DNA of 64,000 nt from Burkholderia latens (GCF_001718795.1 NZ_CP013435.1:2542001-2606000), one strand, 5' to 3'. Counted from the stretch's first letter, positions 8,948 through 19,374 are shown. The notes: generated by a model from the letters alone, not told the origin. Made by a program: numbers and translations.

Positions 8948-11900
8948 TCACCGCTGCCCGAACCACCGATCGAATCGCCGCGTGTAGTTCAGGTCGACGC
9001 CCTGGAACGTGCCGCCATACGCGGACACCGACCAGAACCGCGTCAGGTTGATCGTCGCCTTGAACGCGTTGCTCGCCGACTGCAGCCCCTGCTCGTATCC
9101 GAGCACGAAGCGCTCGTTGATCGCCTTCGAAATCTGCACGACCTGCGGATCGGTCAGGCCGACGTCGCTGCGGCCGATCGAGAATTCGTCGAGGCCGATG
9201 CTCTGCGCGACGCGCTTGCCGGTCGCGCTGCCGAGCAGCGCGAGTGCGGCCGTCATCGCGTTCTGCTGGCCGACGTTGTTGCCCTGGTCGGTGCCGTGGC
9301 CGAACAGCAGCCACGACAGCTTCTCGTTGTCGGTGACGTTCGGCTCGGACACGAGCTTGACCGTCGGCGACTGGATCGTGCCGGTGACCTGCACGCCCGC
9401 TTCCACCTCCTGGTTGCGCCGCATCGCGAGAATGTTGATCCCCGGGTTAGACACCGGGCCGTTGAACGTGAAGAAGCCGTTCTCGACCGCGAGCTTGCGG
9501 CCGAACGACGTGTACGTCGACCCTTCGGTCACGCGCACGTTGCCGACCGCACGCAGCGGCACGCCCGGCGCGCTCATCACGGTGATCGTGCCGCGCAGCC
9601 CGAGATCCGCGCCGTGACCCTTGAAGCGGAAGTCGTTGCCGAGCCCGATGTCGATGTTCGCGCGCGGCGCGAGCGACGGCGCCGGCTTCTCGTCGACCTT
9701 CTGCGGTTTCGCGGCCGCGGTGCCCGTCTGTACGTCGCCGCGCACCGTGCCGTCCGGGCGCACGATCACGACGTCGTCGGACAGATGCGGCGCCGACTGC
9801 TCCGGCAAGTCGAACAGCGCGCGATCGACGACGAACTTGCCGTCGATCGACAGCGCGCCGCGCGGCCCGTCGTTTGCGACGGTCGCCTTGCCCGACAGCG
9901 AAAGCTTGCGGTCCGGCGCCGCGAACAGCTCCAGCTTGTCGGCGACGATGTTCGCGGTCAGGTCCGGCGCCTCGCCGTCGAGCCGCACGCGGCCGATCGC
10001 GCGCAGCGTGCCGTCGCCGCCGTGGAACTCGACCTGCTGGAACTCGACCAGGTTCTCCGCGAGCTTCACGCGGACGATGCCGTCCTTCAGCTGCACGCCC
10101 TGATCGACCAGCGTCGCCGACAGATCGTCGCCCGTCAGCATCCCCGACACTTTCGGCTTCACCGGCGTGCCTGCGACCGTCAGGTGCAACGCCGCGCGTC
10201 CGCCGAGCAGGTAGCTCGGCCCGAACAGGTTGCCGGTTGCCCTCAGCGACGGGATGTCCGCGTCGATGCGGCCGGCCAGCTGGCCGTCGTCGGCGACGCC
10301 GAACACGCCGTCGCGCAGCGCGAACGGCACGGTCAGGTTCGCGTCGAGCGAGCCGATCCGGTTCGCCTTCGCGAGCGCGACCACGTTCAGCCGGTTGCCG
10401 GGCACGAAGCTCGCGCGTGCGGACAGGTCGGTCAGCCCCAGCGACGCGATCCCGCGCCCTGTCTCGATCGTCACGTCGCCGCCCCGCCGCTTCACCTGCA
10501 CGTAGCCGGTCGCGTTCTGACCGAGCGCGAAATCCCAGTCGGCGTCTAGCACGACGTCGGTGCGCACTGGCGGCCGCTGGCCTGTCAGCTCCTGGCGGAC
10601 CTGCAGGAAGCGCGCGACCGATGCGTCGCGCACGGTGCCGGCCGAGCGCATCTGGCCATGATCGAACACGAACGACTTCAGGTCGATTGCCGCGCCCTCC
10701 AGCGTGAGCCGCGCCGCGCCGAGCGTGACGCGCCCCGCGCCGGCCGACACGGCGAGCGGCGACTGCAACGCGACCGACGGCGTGCCGCGGTTTGCGAGGC
10801 GCGTGACGGTGCCGTCCCAGCGCATCCCGTCGCGGTTCTCGACCACGCCGCCGTTCGCCGCGAGCGTCAGGTCGATCACGCGGCCGCCGGCCGCGCCGAG
10901 CGCCGATGCGTCGAGCGTGTGCTTCGCGCGCGTGCCGTCGAGGTTCGCACGCAGCGATTTCAGCTGCAGCGAGCCGAGCGCGATGTCGGTTGCGTCGGCG
11001 GTGAAGACGAGCGCGCCGTGCGCGCCATCGCGGATGTCCGCGCGGCCCTGTGCGGCTCCGATCCGGTTGGATCCGATCACGACGTGCTGGGCCTTGTAGC
11101 TGGCCGTCACGTTCGGATGCGCAAAGCTGCCGGTCAGGTCGCCCTGCGCCTGCACGAGGCCCTGCATGCCGAAGCCGAGCCGGTCGAGCTCCGGCGCATC
11201 GACGACGAAACGCAGCCGGTCGCCCGGCGCGCCGAAGCTGCCGCGCAGCTCGACGTGGTTGCCTGCGATCGACAGCGTCGCATTGCTCGGCAGGATCCGC
11301 GTGCCGGCGAGCTGCACGACGCCAGCGCCGGTCAGCGGCACCCCGTCGTACAGGCTGTCGCCGAGCTTGAAAGTCGCCTTCGTCGATACCTGCGGCGCAA
11401 ACGCACCGGATGCCGTCAGCGTGCCCGATACGCGCGTTTCGCCGCGTTTGGCAGGCGCCTTCGCAGCCGGTTTCGTGGGCTTGCCCGTGCGCGCGCTGCC
11501 TGCGCCCGGCGCGCTCCCCGCGGCGAGCCGCAGCGGATCGAATGCGGTTAGCGTCGCCTTCGCGTCGTAGCTCGAATGCGCGTCGTGCCGGAACACGCCG
11601 GTCAGATCGATATGCCCGTTGCCGGCCGTCACGCGTGCATCGGTCACCACCGTCTGCTGCTGCGTCAACGCGACCTTCGCGCGCGCGCCGAGCGCGAGCT
11701 TCGGATCGTTCACGTTGAAGTCGACTGTCGTTGCGTCGCCGGCAAGCGTCACGCCGATCGGACCGCCGAGCCGCATCGGCCGCAGCTCGGCGACGAACGC
11801 ATTGAGATCGAGATTCGCGACTTTCAGATCGAAGCGGCCCTTGCCGCCCGTCAGCGTGCCGCCGCCGGTCACGCTGCCATCGCGGATCAGCTTCAGCGCG

Positions 11901-12997
11901 AGGCCGTCGATTCTCTGCGCGTGCGCGTCGAGGTTCACGGTCGCGTGCGCATCAACGATCGGCAGCAGGTGCTCGCCGAGCGTGCCGGGCTTCGCGTTGA
12001 CGATCGACACCGGCCCCGTGACCGCGAAGCCCTTTGCGGGTGCTGCGCCGGCCGGCGCGGTCACGGGGGCGAGCTCCGCGCGCACCGCGAGATCGGCGGC
12101 CGGCGCGCCGGGCGAAATCGCCTGCGGATTCACGTGATCGAACACGAGCGACGCGCGGGTGAGCGGCACCGCGCCGAACGGCGCGGCCTCGACGTGCGCA
12201 CGCCCGTTCAGCTTCATCCCGCTCGCGGAGATGTCCGCGACGAGCGCTTCGAGCGAACCCGACACGTTCGCGCTCGCGTTGACCGGCTCGTTGGCGAGCT
12301 TGCCCGCGTAAGTGGCGTTGCCCGTCAGCGCGAACGGCTTCACGCCATCGAGCTTCGCCCGCGCGGTCAGCGCGCCGTACGGCGTGTCGACGCCATCGAG
12401 CGCAAGTTCATGGTGACGGCCGTCGCTGCGACCGTTCAGCGCGAGATGATCGAGCTGCGTCGTCGACGCGCCCTCGTGAATCGCGAGGTGGTCGACGCGC
12501 AAGTCGTCGATCCGTACCTGCAGCGGCAGGCTCAGGTCCTGCGGGATCGTGGACGGCGTCGACGGGCCCGGCGCGATCCGCACGTCGATCGTGCCCGCGC
12601 GCAGATACGCGACCGACAGCCGCCACGGCGCGCGCGTCAACGCCCAGCGGCCGTCGAGCCGGTCGATCCGCACTTCGGTGCCTGCGGTGCCGGGGCTCGT
12701 CCATGCGAAGCCGCGCAGCCGCACCCCCGTCGCGAGCGCGCCGCCTTCCAGCGTACCCGCGAGCCGGCCGCCCAGCACGCGCACGGCCGCCTGCCACGCG
12801 AGCCGCGTGCCGCGCTCGGTCGTCGCCGCCGCCAGCACGAGCCCGACCGCGAGCACGACGAGCAGCAAGGCCGTCACGAGCGACCACGCGACGATTCGGC
12901 CCGCACGTGCGCGGCGCCGCGTGCGCGGCCGCTCCCCGGGCGCCCGCTCGGGCGAGTCCGGGTTCGGAGGCGGCATGTCGTTCGGGTCCTTCGTCAT
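8948..12997 (-). CDS. tamB: Translocation and assembly module subunit TamB
   Basis: Large AsmA-like inner-membrane protein (1349 aa) that bridges the periplasm and works with TamA in outer-membrane protein insertion or phospholipid transport. A basic cytoplasmic N-terminus (RPRTRRRARAGR) precedes a single membrane anchor at about 35-57. A very long beta-rich periplasmic part follows, and the C-terminal DUF490 domain (about 1000-1349) ends with the typical YGGTFQGVDLNYTRRF-like strand. The ATG at 12997 lies 28 bp after the tamA stop, so the two form an operon tamA-tamB. Confidence 0.95.
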   Translation of the reverse strand: MTKDPNDMPPPNPDSPERAPGERPRTRRRARAGRIVAWSLVTALLLVVLAVGLVLAAATTERGTRLAWQAAVRVLGGRLAGTLEGGALATGVRLRGFAWTSPGTAGTEVRIDRLDGRWALTRAPWRLSVAYLRAGTIDVRIAPGPSTPSTIPQDLSLPLQVRIDDLRVDHLAIHEGASTTQLDHLALNGRSDGRHHELALDGVDTPYGALTARAKLDGVKPFALTGNATYAGKLANEPVNASANVSGSLEALVADISASGMKLNGRAHVEAAPFGAVPLTRASLVFDHVNPQAISPGAPAADLAVRAELAPVTAPAGAAPAKGFAVTGPVSIVNAKPGTLGEHLLPIVDAHATVNLDAHAQRIDGLALKLIRDGSVTGGGTLTGGKGRFDLKVANLDLNAFVAELRPMRLGGPIGVTLAGDATTVDFNVNDPKLALGARAKVALTQQQTVVTDARVTAGNGHIDLTGVFRHDAHSSYDAKATLTAFDPLRLAAGSAPGAGSARTGKPTKPAAKAPAKRGETRVSGTLTASGAFAPQVSTKATFKLGDSLYDGVPLTGAGVVQLAGTRILPSNATLSIAGNHVELRGSFGAPGDRLRFVVDAPELDRLGFGMQGLVQAQGDLTGSFAHPNVTASYKAQHVVIGSNRIGAAQGRADIRDGAHGALVFTADATDIALGSLQLKSLRANLDGTRAKHTLDASALGAAGGRVIDLTLAANGGVVENRDGMRWDGTVTRLANRGTPSVALQSPLAVSAGAGRVTLGAARLTLEGAAIDLKSFVFDHGQMRSAGTVRDASVARFLQVRQELTGQRPPVRTDVVLDADWDFALGQNATGYVQVKRRGGDVTIETGRGIASLGLTDLSARASFVPGNRLNVVALAKANRIGSLDANLTVPFALRDGVFGVADDGQLAGRIDADIPSLRATGNLFGPSYLLGGRAALHLTVAGTPVKPKVSGMLTGDDLSATLVDQGVQLKDGIVRVKLAENLVEFQQVEFHGGDGTLRAIGRVRLDGEAPDLTANIVADKLELFAAPDRKLSLSGKATVANDGPRGALSIDGKFVVDRALFDLPEQSAPHLSDDVVIVRPDGTVRGDVQTGTAAAKPQKVDEKPAPSLAPRANIDIGLGNDFRFKGHGADLGLRGTITVMSAPGVPLRAVGNVRVTEGSTYTSFGRKLAVENGFFTFNGPVSNPGINILAMRRNQEVEAGVQVTGTIQSPTVKLVSEPNVTDNEKLSWLLFGHGTDQGNNVGQQNAMTAALALLGSATGKRVAQSIGLDEFSIGRSDVGLTDPQVVQISKAINERFVLGYEQGLQSASNAFKATINLTRFWSVSAYGGTFQGVDLNYTRRFDRWFGQR

Positions 12998-13025
12998 GCG
13001 GTTCGTCGTGGGTCGGGCAACAAGG

Positions 13026-14921
13026 TCAGAAAGCGATGCCGAGCGTCAGGTACGGGCGCACGCTGTGGTTGCGCAGCCCGTATGCGACGTCGACGTTGAT
13101 CGGGCCGACGGGGCTGCGCCAGCGCGCGCCGATGCCGACGCCCGGATAGAACACGCGTTCGCCCCACGCATCGGTCGCGGTGCCGATGTCGAAGAACGTC
13201 GCGGCACCCCAGTCGTGGTTGAACCAGTGCTGGTATTCGGCGGTGCCCGTCATCAGGTATTTGGTCGGCAGCACGGAGCCGCCGACGTTGTTGCCGATGC
13301 TCTGGTAGCCGTAGCCGCGTACCGAGTTCGACCCGCCGGCGCGAAACAGCAGCGACGCCGGCACGCCGTTCGAACTGCTGCTCGTGAACACGCCGCCAAG
13401 CTCCGCGCGGAACACGAACAGATCGCGCCGGCCGATCGGCAGGTATTGCTGGCCGCGCGCGTAACCGCGAATGAAGGTCTGATCGGTCAGCACGCCCTTG
13501 ATCGCAAAGCCGGCCTCCGCGTGGATCAGGTTCCCCGAGCGCGGGAACAGCGGATCGTCGACGTTGCGCCGCGTCCACGCCCACTGCGGCACCAGTGCAC
13601 GGCTCGTGGTCGGGCCCGCACTGTTCTGGTCGAGCCGATCCTGGTAGTACATGAGCGAGTACGAATAGTCGATGAACTGACCGGTACGCGTGCGCTGCGC
13701 GCCGACACGCGCGCTGTAGATCCGCGTGTCCGACACGTTGGTGTTCGTGTACGACGCGAGCACGCTGTTGGTCCATCCCTTCTCGCCGGGCGGCATCGAC
13801 AGCTGGACCTGGCCGTACTGCTGGATCTGATCGAGCCGACCCGACACGGTAAGCGGCCACGCAGCGCCGAACGTGTCGAGGTAGGTGTATGAGCCCTGCA
13901 CGTGCGGGCCGGTGTCCGTCGCGTAGCCGACGCCGCCGCGAATGCTGTTGTACGGGAACTCGCTGACCTTCACGTGCACGGGCGTACGCTCGGGCTTCGA
14001 CGTATCGTCGCCGACGTCGATCGCGACGCTCGCGTAGTACGGCGTGTTCTGCAGTTGCCGCTGCAGCTCGGTGATCCGGCGCGCGTCGTAGATCTCGCCT
14101 TCCGACAACGGATTGACGTTCGTGACGATTTTCTCCGGGTAGCGGCGCACGCCATCGACGTCGACCTTGCCGATCGTAAACGTCGGGCCGCTGTCGAACG
14201 TGACCGCCAGCGTCGCGCGCTGCGTGCGCGGATCGATACGCGCCTCCGACGACGCGATCTTCGCGCCGAGGTAACGGCGCGACTGCAGCTGCCTGAGCGC
14301 CGCCCCTTTCGCGCCGTCCCAGTCAGACTGCGTGAACGGCTCGCCCGGCTTCAGGGAAAAGGCGAAGCGGGTCGCGGCTTCCTGCTTCGGATCCTCGGTG
14401 CCGACCGGCCCCTTGAACGTCAGGTCGACACTCGATACGACCGTCTGCGGCCCCGGATCGACCGCGACACGCACATCGCGCTTGCCGTCGCGCGTGCGCA
14501 CGTCGGTGCGCACCACCGGGGAAAAGTAGCCGGCGGTCGCGGTCAGGTCACGCACCTGCTGCGGCGTGGCGGTCACGAGGAAGTCGAACTGGTCGTCGCT
14601 GATGTCGTCGCGCTTCGCGAAGCGCGCGATGTCGAGATGAGCCTTGAGCAGCTTGCGGATCGGGCGCGGCGCGTCGATGTCGACGTCGTACTTCGCGTAC
14701 GCGGGCAGCGCGACGAGCGCCGCCAGACAGCCGGCGAGGGCCGCCCGGCCCGCGGCGCAGGCGCCGCGCCGCGCGCGCCGGCCAGGGTTGCGGGCCGCGC
14801 GCGCGGCCGCGTCGTCCGCCGTATGTGCTTGCTGGTTCGCCTGACCCGCCAAATAGGACCTCGCCCTCGGTTGTCGTGATTTCGTGGAAAACCCTGTATT
14901 TGACCACATGGCCGCGGTCAT
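13026..14921 (-). CDS. tamA: Outer-membrane assembly factor TamA (Omp85 family)
   Basis: Omp85-type beta-barrel partner of TamB, 631 aa. After the signal peptide (ending AYA|KYD near residue 75) come POTRA-like repeats, then a 16-strand barrel with GGSNSVRGYGYQSIG (the VRGY loop motif), a YPGVGIGARWRSPVGPI segment and the C-terminal Phe (LTLGIAF) recognised by the BAM complex. The start at 14921 is chosen for GGAG five bases upstream. This leaves an unusually long, Arg/Ala-rich stretch before the hydrophobic core of the signal peptide; ATG 14909 is an alternative that shortens it only by four residues. Confidence 0.94.
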   Translation of the reverse strand: MTAAMWSNTGFSTKSRQPRARSYLAGQANQQAHTADDAAARAARNPGRRARRGACAAGRAALAGCLAALVALPAYAKYDVDIDAPRPIRKLLKAHLDIARFAKRDDISDDQFDFLVTATPQQVRDLTATAGYFSPVVRTDVRTRDGKRDVRVAVDPGPQTVVSSVDLTFKGPVGTEDPKQEAATRFAFSLKPGEPFTQSDWDGAKGAALRQLQSRRYLGAKIASSEARIDPRTQRATLAVTFDSGPTFTIGKVDVDGVRRYPEKIVTNVNPLSEGEIYDARRITELQRQLQNTPYYASVAIDVGDDTSKPERTPVHVKVSEFPYNSIRGGVGYATDTGPHVQGSYTYLDTFGAAWPLTVSGRLDQIQQYGQVQLSMPPGEKGWTNSVLASYTNTNVSDTRIYSARVGAQRTRTGQFIDYSYSLMYYQDRLDQNSAGPTTSRALVPQWAWTRRNVDDPLFPRSGNLIHAEAGFAIKGVLTDQTFIRGYARGQQYLPIGRRDLFVFRAELGGVFTSSSSNGVPASLLFRAGGSNSVRGYGYQSIGNNVGGSVLPTKYLMTGTAEYQHWFNHDWGAATFFDIGTATDAWGERVFYPGVGIGARWRSPVGPINVDVAYGLRNHSVRPYLTLGIAF

Positions 14922-15107
14922 GCCCGCTCCGGCACCGCTTTGACGCTTGCACGCAACGAAGCGCGTGCCGGGCTGGCGCGACCACGCCGCGCGAACGGGC
15001 CAGCGGATTCGACGCGCGATTGACGCCGGCTGTTCCCCGCGATGCGGTAAAATCCCGCCATCGCGAACCCGGCGCACCGTGCGCCGCCCGAAACGGAAAA
15101 ACAAGCC

Positions 15108-15296
15108 ATGCCGTACCAGTCCGACGTCACGCAGTTCCTGAACCAGCTCAAGCAACAGAAGCCGACGCTCGAAGAAGAGCAACGCAAGGGCCGTTCCCTG
15201 CTGTGGGACAAGCAGCCGATCGACCTCGACGAGCGCGCCGAGCAGCAGGAATCGCGCGTGAAGCAAACGCCCTACGTCTATTACCAGAACTTCTGA
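15108..15296 (+). CDS. DUF3460 family protein
   Basis: A 62-residue soluble, charged protein of unknown function found in betaproteobacteria, recognised by its YQSDVTQFLNQLK start, the central LWDKQPIDLD and the C-terminal TPYVYYQNF. It starts with ATG directly after an AAACAAGCC spacer and ends only 4 bp before scpA, so it is co-transcribed with scpA. A TAAAAT hexamer at 15048-15053 may be the -10 of this operon. Confidence 0.88.
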   Translation: MPYQSDVTQFLNQLKQQKPTLEEEQRKGRSLLWDKQPIDLDERAEQQESRVKQTPYVYYQNF

Positions 15297-15300
15297 CGAC

Positions 15301-16173
15301 GTGAGCGCCGCCGACGAGGGCAGCGCCGCCCGGCAGGACGACGCGATCGCCGCGCCCGCGGGCGCCGACTCGACGCCCGACACGGTCGACGGTGTCGCGG
15401 CGTTCGCTCGCCTGTACGGCGAGCCGCTCTTCAAGCTCCCGCAGGATCTCTACATCCCGCCCGATGCGCTCGAGGTGTTCCTCGAGACGTTCGAGGGCCC
15501 GCTCGACCTGCTGCTGTACCTGATCCGCAAGCAGAACTTCAACGTGCTCGACATCCCGATGGCGCAGGTGACCGCGCAATATCTCGGCTATGTCGACCAG
15601 ATCCGTACGTCGAACCTCGAGCTGGCTGCCGAATACCTGCTGATGGCCGCGATGCTGATCGAGATCAAGTCGCGCATGCTGCTGCCGGTCAAGAAGGCCG
15701 ACACCGGCGAGGAAGCCGAGGATCCGCGCGCGGAACTGGTGCGCCGCCTGCTCGAATACGAGCAGATGAAGCTCGCCGCGCAGCGCCTCGACCAGTTGCC
15801 GCAACTCGGCCGCGACTTCCTGCGCGCCGAGGTCTACATCGAACAGAGCATCACGCCGCGCTTTCCGGACGTGAACTCGGACGACCTGCGCGCCGCATGG
15901 GCCGACGTGCTCAAGCGCGCAAAGCTCGTCCAGCACCACAAGATTTCCCGCGAGGAACTGTCGGTGCGCGAGCACATGAGCCTGATCCTGCGCCGGCTGC
16001 AGAACGCGCGCTTCATGGAGTTCGCCGATCTCTTCGACACGTCGCGCGGCGTGCCGGTCGTCGTCGTGAATTTCATCGCGATGCTCGAGCTTGCGCGCGA
16101 ATCGCTTGTCGAGATCACGCAGGCCGAGCCGTTCGCGCCGATCTACGTCCGGCTCGCCTACCTGCCCGCGTAA
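15301..16173 (+). CDS. scpA: Segregation and condensation protein A
   Basis: Kleisin subunit of the SMC-ScpAB condensin complex, acting in chromosome segregation; 290 aa. The N-terminal SMC-binding part contains LETFEGPLDLLLYLIRKQNFNVLDIPMAQVT (residues about 60-90) and a helical ScpB-binding middle; the C-terminal winged helix includes the FVVVNFIAMLELARE-like segment. A GTG start is used, 4 bp after the DUF3460 stop. An approximately 40-residue acidic, Ala-rich extension precedes the conserved core. scpB is not in the window, unlike operons that carry scpA-scpB together. Confidence 0.92.
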   Translation: MSAADEGSAARQDDAIAAPAGADSTPDTVDGVAAFARLYGEPLFKLPQDLYIPPDALEVFLETFEGPLDLLLYLIRKQNFNVLDIPMAQVTAQYLGYVDQIRTSNLELAAEYLLMAAMLIEIKSRMLLPVKKADTGEEAEDPRAELVRRLLEYEQMKLAAQRLDQLPQLGRDFLRAEVYIEQSITPRFPDVNSDDLRAAWADVLKRAKLVQHHKISREELSVREHMSLILRRLQNARFMEFADLFDTSRGVPVVVVNFIAMLELARESLVEITQAEPFAPIYVRLAYLPA

Positions 16174-16265
16174 CGCGCGCCGCCCCCGGCGTCTCCCGAA
16201 CCCGCCTGCGTGCACTGGTCGCTTGCCACGGCGCCTGCGCGCCCGGTCGCGGCACGCTCGAGTAA

Positions 16266-17267
<1,002 letters not shown>

Positions 17268-17307
17268 CGGCGGGCCACCTTCGCCAGTCACGCATCACGG
17301 AGATACC

Positions 17308-17694
17308 ATGCAGCGCCACATGCTCAAATCGAAGATCCACCGCGCGGCCGTCACGCACTGCGAGCTGCACTACGAAGGCTCGTGCGCGATCGACGAAGAT
17401 CTGCTCGAAGCGGCCGGTCTCATCGAAAACGAACGGATCGACATCTGGAACATCAACAACGGCGAGCGCTTCTCGACGTATGCGATCAAGGGCGAACGCG
17501 GCAGCGGGATGATCTCGCTGAACGGCTCGGCTGCACGCCGCGCGCAGTTGGGCGATCTCGTGATCATCGCGGCGTTCGCGATGGTCGACGAAGCCGAATT
17601 GCAGGCCGGCTGGAAGCCGAAGCTCGTGTTCATCGACGAAGGCAACAAGATCAAGGGCCACCGCGATCACGTGCCGACGCAGAGCTGGAGCTGA
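17308..17694 (+). CDS. panD: Aspartate 1-decarboxylase
   Basis: Pyruvoyl-dependent enzyme making beta-alanine from aspartate for panC; 128 aa proenzyme. The self-cleavage site Gly24-Ser25 in YEGSCAID is intact, and the downstream [17 protein letters not shown] and [16 protein letters not shown] motifs are normal. The N-terminal MQRHML start matches the usual numbering. A very strong hairpin follows 95 bp after the stop. Confidence 0.97.
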   Translation: MQRHMLKSKIHRAAVTHCELHYEGSCAIDEDLLEAAGLIENERIDIWNINNGERFSTYAIKGERGSGMISLNGSAARRAQLGDLVIIAAFAMVDEAELQAGWKPKLVFIDEGNKIKGHRDHVPTQSWS

Positions 17695-17789
17695 TCCGCG
17701 CGCCCGGCCGCGTGTCGCGACACGCGCCGGGTGTTGCCATGGCGCCCCGCACGCTCGCGCGGGCCAACCCCGAGGCGCCGCATACGTAC

Positions 17790-17828
17790 GAAGGGCCTGA
17801 TCCGGCGCGATGCCGGATCAGGCCCTTC
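17790..17828. terminator. Bidirectional hairpin terminator between panD and parA
   Basis: A perfect 17-bp stem (GAAGGGCCTGATCCGGC and its complement) with a 5-nt loop lies between two convergent genes. There is no clean T-run on either side, so it is a probable rather than textbook terminator. Confidence 0.65.
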
Positions 17829-17863
17829 GTCGTTTCACACAACCCGCCGGCGCGCGGCGCGGG

Positions 17864-18523
17864 TCAGGACGCCTTCGCGGCCTTCTCCGCCTTCGGCGCA
17901 CGGCGCTCGGCCCACTCGACGATCGGCCGCCATTGTTCGAGATCCTTCTCGACGCGACTCTTCGCGACGTCCCACAGCGTCAGGCCGTGCGCGGCGATCT
18001 GCACGTAGTTCTGCGTGTCTCGCACGTAGCCGAGCACCGGCAGTCCGAGCCCTTCGACGAAACGGTGCAACTGGTCGGACGAACGCGTGCGCGCATCGAC
18101 CCGCATCCCGACGATCCCGATCTCGACGCTGCCCTTGCGCACGGCCTTTTCGGCGGCGAGCCGCTCGAGAAACTGCTGTGTCGCGAGAATATCGAACATC
18201 GACGGCTGCAGCGGCAAGATCACCTTGTCCGCGAGTTGCAGTGCGACGTTGAGCCGGTTGCCGTGCAGGCCGGCCGGCGTGTCGATCACCGCATATTCAA
18301 GGCCGCGCGGCGGCTTCGACGGCGCGTCCGGATCGAGATCCCATGCCTCGATCGCCGGCAGGCCTGCGGGCCGCAGATCGAGCCATGCATGCGCAGACTG
18401 CTGCCGGTCCAGATCGGCGAGCGCGACCCACGCGCCCTGCGCCGCGAAATAGCCGGCAAGATTGGTGGACAGCGTGCTCTTCCCCACGCCGCCCTTCGGA
18501 TTCGCCACCACGATCACCGTCAT
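17864..18523 (-). CDS. Orphan ParA/MinD-family P-loop ATPase
   Basis: A 219-residue ParA-type ATPase. The ATG at 18523 is preceded by GGGGGA and begins MTVIVVANPKGGVGKST, with the deviant Walker A at residues 8-17. The signature DLDRQQSAHAWLDLR and VIDTPAG follow. No parB lies beside it, and it is shorter than chromosomal ParA, so it is more likely a positioning ATPase of the orphan class (for example for protein clusters) than the chromosome-partition protein. The C-terminus is Lys/Ala-rich. It faces panD across the strong hairpin at 17790. Confidence 0.85.
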   Translation of the reverse strand: MTVIVVANPKGGVGKSTLSTNLAGYFAAQGAWVALADLDRQQSAHAWLDLRPAGLPAIEAWDLDPDAPSKPPRGLEYAVIDTPAGLHGNRLNVALQLADKVILPLQPSMFDILATQQFLERLAAEKAVRKGSVEIGIVGMRVDARTRSSDQLHRFVEGLGLPVLGYVRDTQNYVQIAAHGLTLWDVAKSRVEKDLEQWRPIVEWAERRAPKAEKAAKAS

Positions 18524-18651
18524 GAATTCCCCCGAAAAAGCCGCGCGGCGCGTGCCGCGGTTGGCACGCGCCGCTCGATTGCGGATACAGGGAGCGATGA
18601 TATCGGCAAACCGGGGGTCACCGGAACGGGTGGCGCCGATGCCCGTCCCGT

Positions 18652-19065
18652 TTAGGCGGTTCGCGCCGCGACGCGCGGGGCGCCGAGCGCAAATGCTCCG
18701 CCGCCCAGCAGCGCCTGCACGGCCAGCGTGACAGCCCAGAACGCCGGATACTCCCAGCCGCCGTGCGGCGATGCGAAGCCCCAGCCGTTCGGCAGATGCG
18801 CGGACACCGCGCCGAGCATGAACGGCAGCAGCACCAGCGCGGCGGTGCGCACGCGGAAACCCGCGAGCAGCGCAAGCCCGCCGACCAGTTCGACGACGGT
18901 CGTCACGTACGCGAGCCAGCCGGGCAGGCCGATCGACGCGAAGAACTGCGCGGTGCCCGGCAGCGTGAAGACGAACACCTTCTGCGCGACGTGCGCGAGA
19001 TACAGCACGCCGAGTGCGACGCGCAACAGCGTCGCGCCAAGATCGTTCAGGCGGTTGGGGTTCAT
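18652..19065 (-). CDS. DoxX family membrane protein
   Basis: A 137-residue inner-membrane protein with four predicted helices and the DoxX features LLRVALGVLYLAHVAQKVF near the N-terminus and GLALLAGFRVRTAAL in the third helix. The ATG at 19065 (MNPNRLND) is preceded by GAAGGAATCC-like sequence (complement of 19067-19078). Members of this family are linked to redox or thiol stress, but no function can be assigned here. It lies 128 bp upstream of the orphan parA on the same strand. Confidence 0.85.
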   Translation of the reverse strand: MNPNRLNDLGATLLRVALGVLYLAHVAQKVFVFTLPGTAQFFASIGLPGWLAYVTTVVELVGGLALLAGFRVRTAALVLLPFMLGAVSAHLPNGWGFASPHGGWEYPAFWAVTLAVQALLGGGAFALGAPRVAARTA

Positions 19066-19178
19066 GGCGGATTCCTTCGTGAGTGGAGGGGAATGGACCG
19101 CACTGTATTCGAATCGAATCCGCCAATAAACGCGCTGAACGGCTTTAACTGATTCCCATGGAGAACGAATCGATGGAT

Positions 19179-19206
19179 AAAAAAGGGCATGATCGATCAT
19201 GCCCTT
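19179..19206 (-). terminator. Perfect 24-bp palindrome acting as terminator
   Basis: AAGGGCATGATC/GATCATGCCCTT is an uninterrupted palindrome at 19183-19206. On the minus strand it is followed by six T residues, the form of a Rho-independent terminator for the small gene at 19237. Its perfect symmetry leaves no loop other than unpaired central bases, so a protein-binding role is also possible. Confidence 0.7.
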
Positions 19207-19236
19207 GTATCCGGTATGTGTCGGCCGGGATGTCTT

Positions 19237-19374
19237 TCAACCGCCGCTCTTGCCTTGTGCGGCACCGCCCGAGCCTGCGCCGCCGCCAGGCGCGTACGAA
19301 TCGCACGCATGCGCCGCCGCGGATGCGCCCAGCAGCGCCGCGAGCAGCACGCTCAACCACCATCGACCCTTCAT
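19237..19374 (-). CDS. Small secreted Gly-rich peptide (45 aa), function unknown
   Basis: A 45-codon gene supported by a strong GAAGGAG ribosome binding site 7-8 bp before the ATG at 19374 and by the terminator just after it. Residues 1-23 are a clear signal peptide (MKGRWWLSVLLAALLG, then AAAHA|C). The mature part is only 22 residues, rich in Gly, Ala and Ser with a single Cys24; the residues before Cys do not form a proper lipobox. It lies 82 bp downstream of cobQ on the same strand. I do not recognise it and assign no function. Confidence 0.6.
   Translation of the reverse strand: MKGRWWLSVLLAALLGASAAAHACDSYAPGGGAGSGGAAQGKSGG

Noticed and set aside
17790..17828. Hairpin considered as a mobile-element end or attC site
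   Set aside because: There is no recombinase, no target duplication and no second copy; its place between convergent genes fits a terminator.
19145..19363. 72-codon minus-strand frame over the small secreted peptide
   Set aside because: It runs through the palindromic terminator and has no ribosome binding site; the 45-residue frame is better supported.
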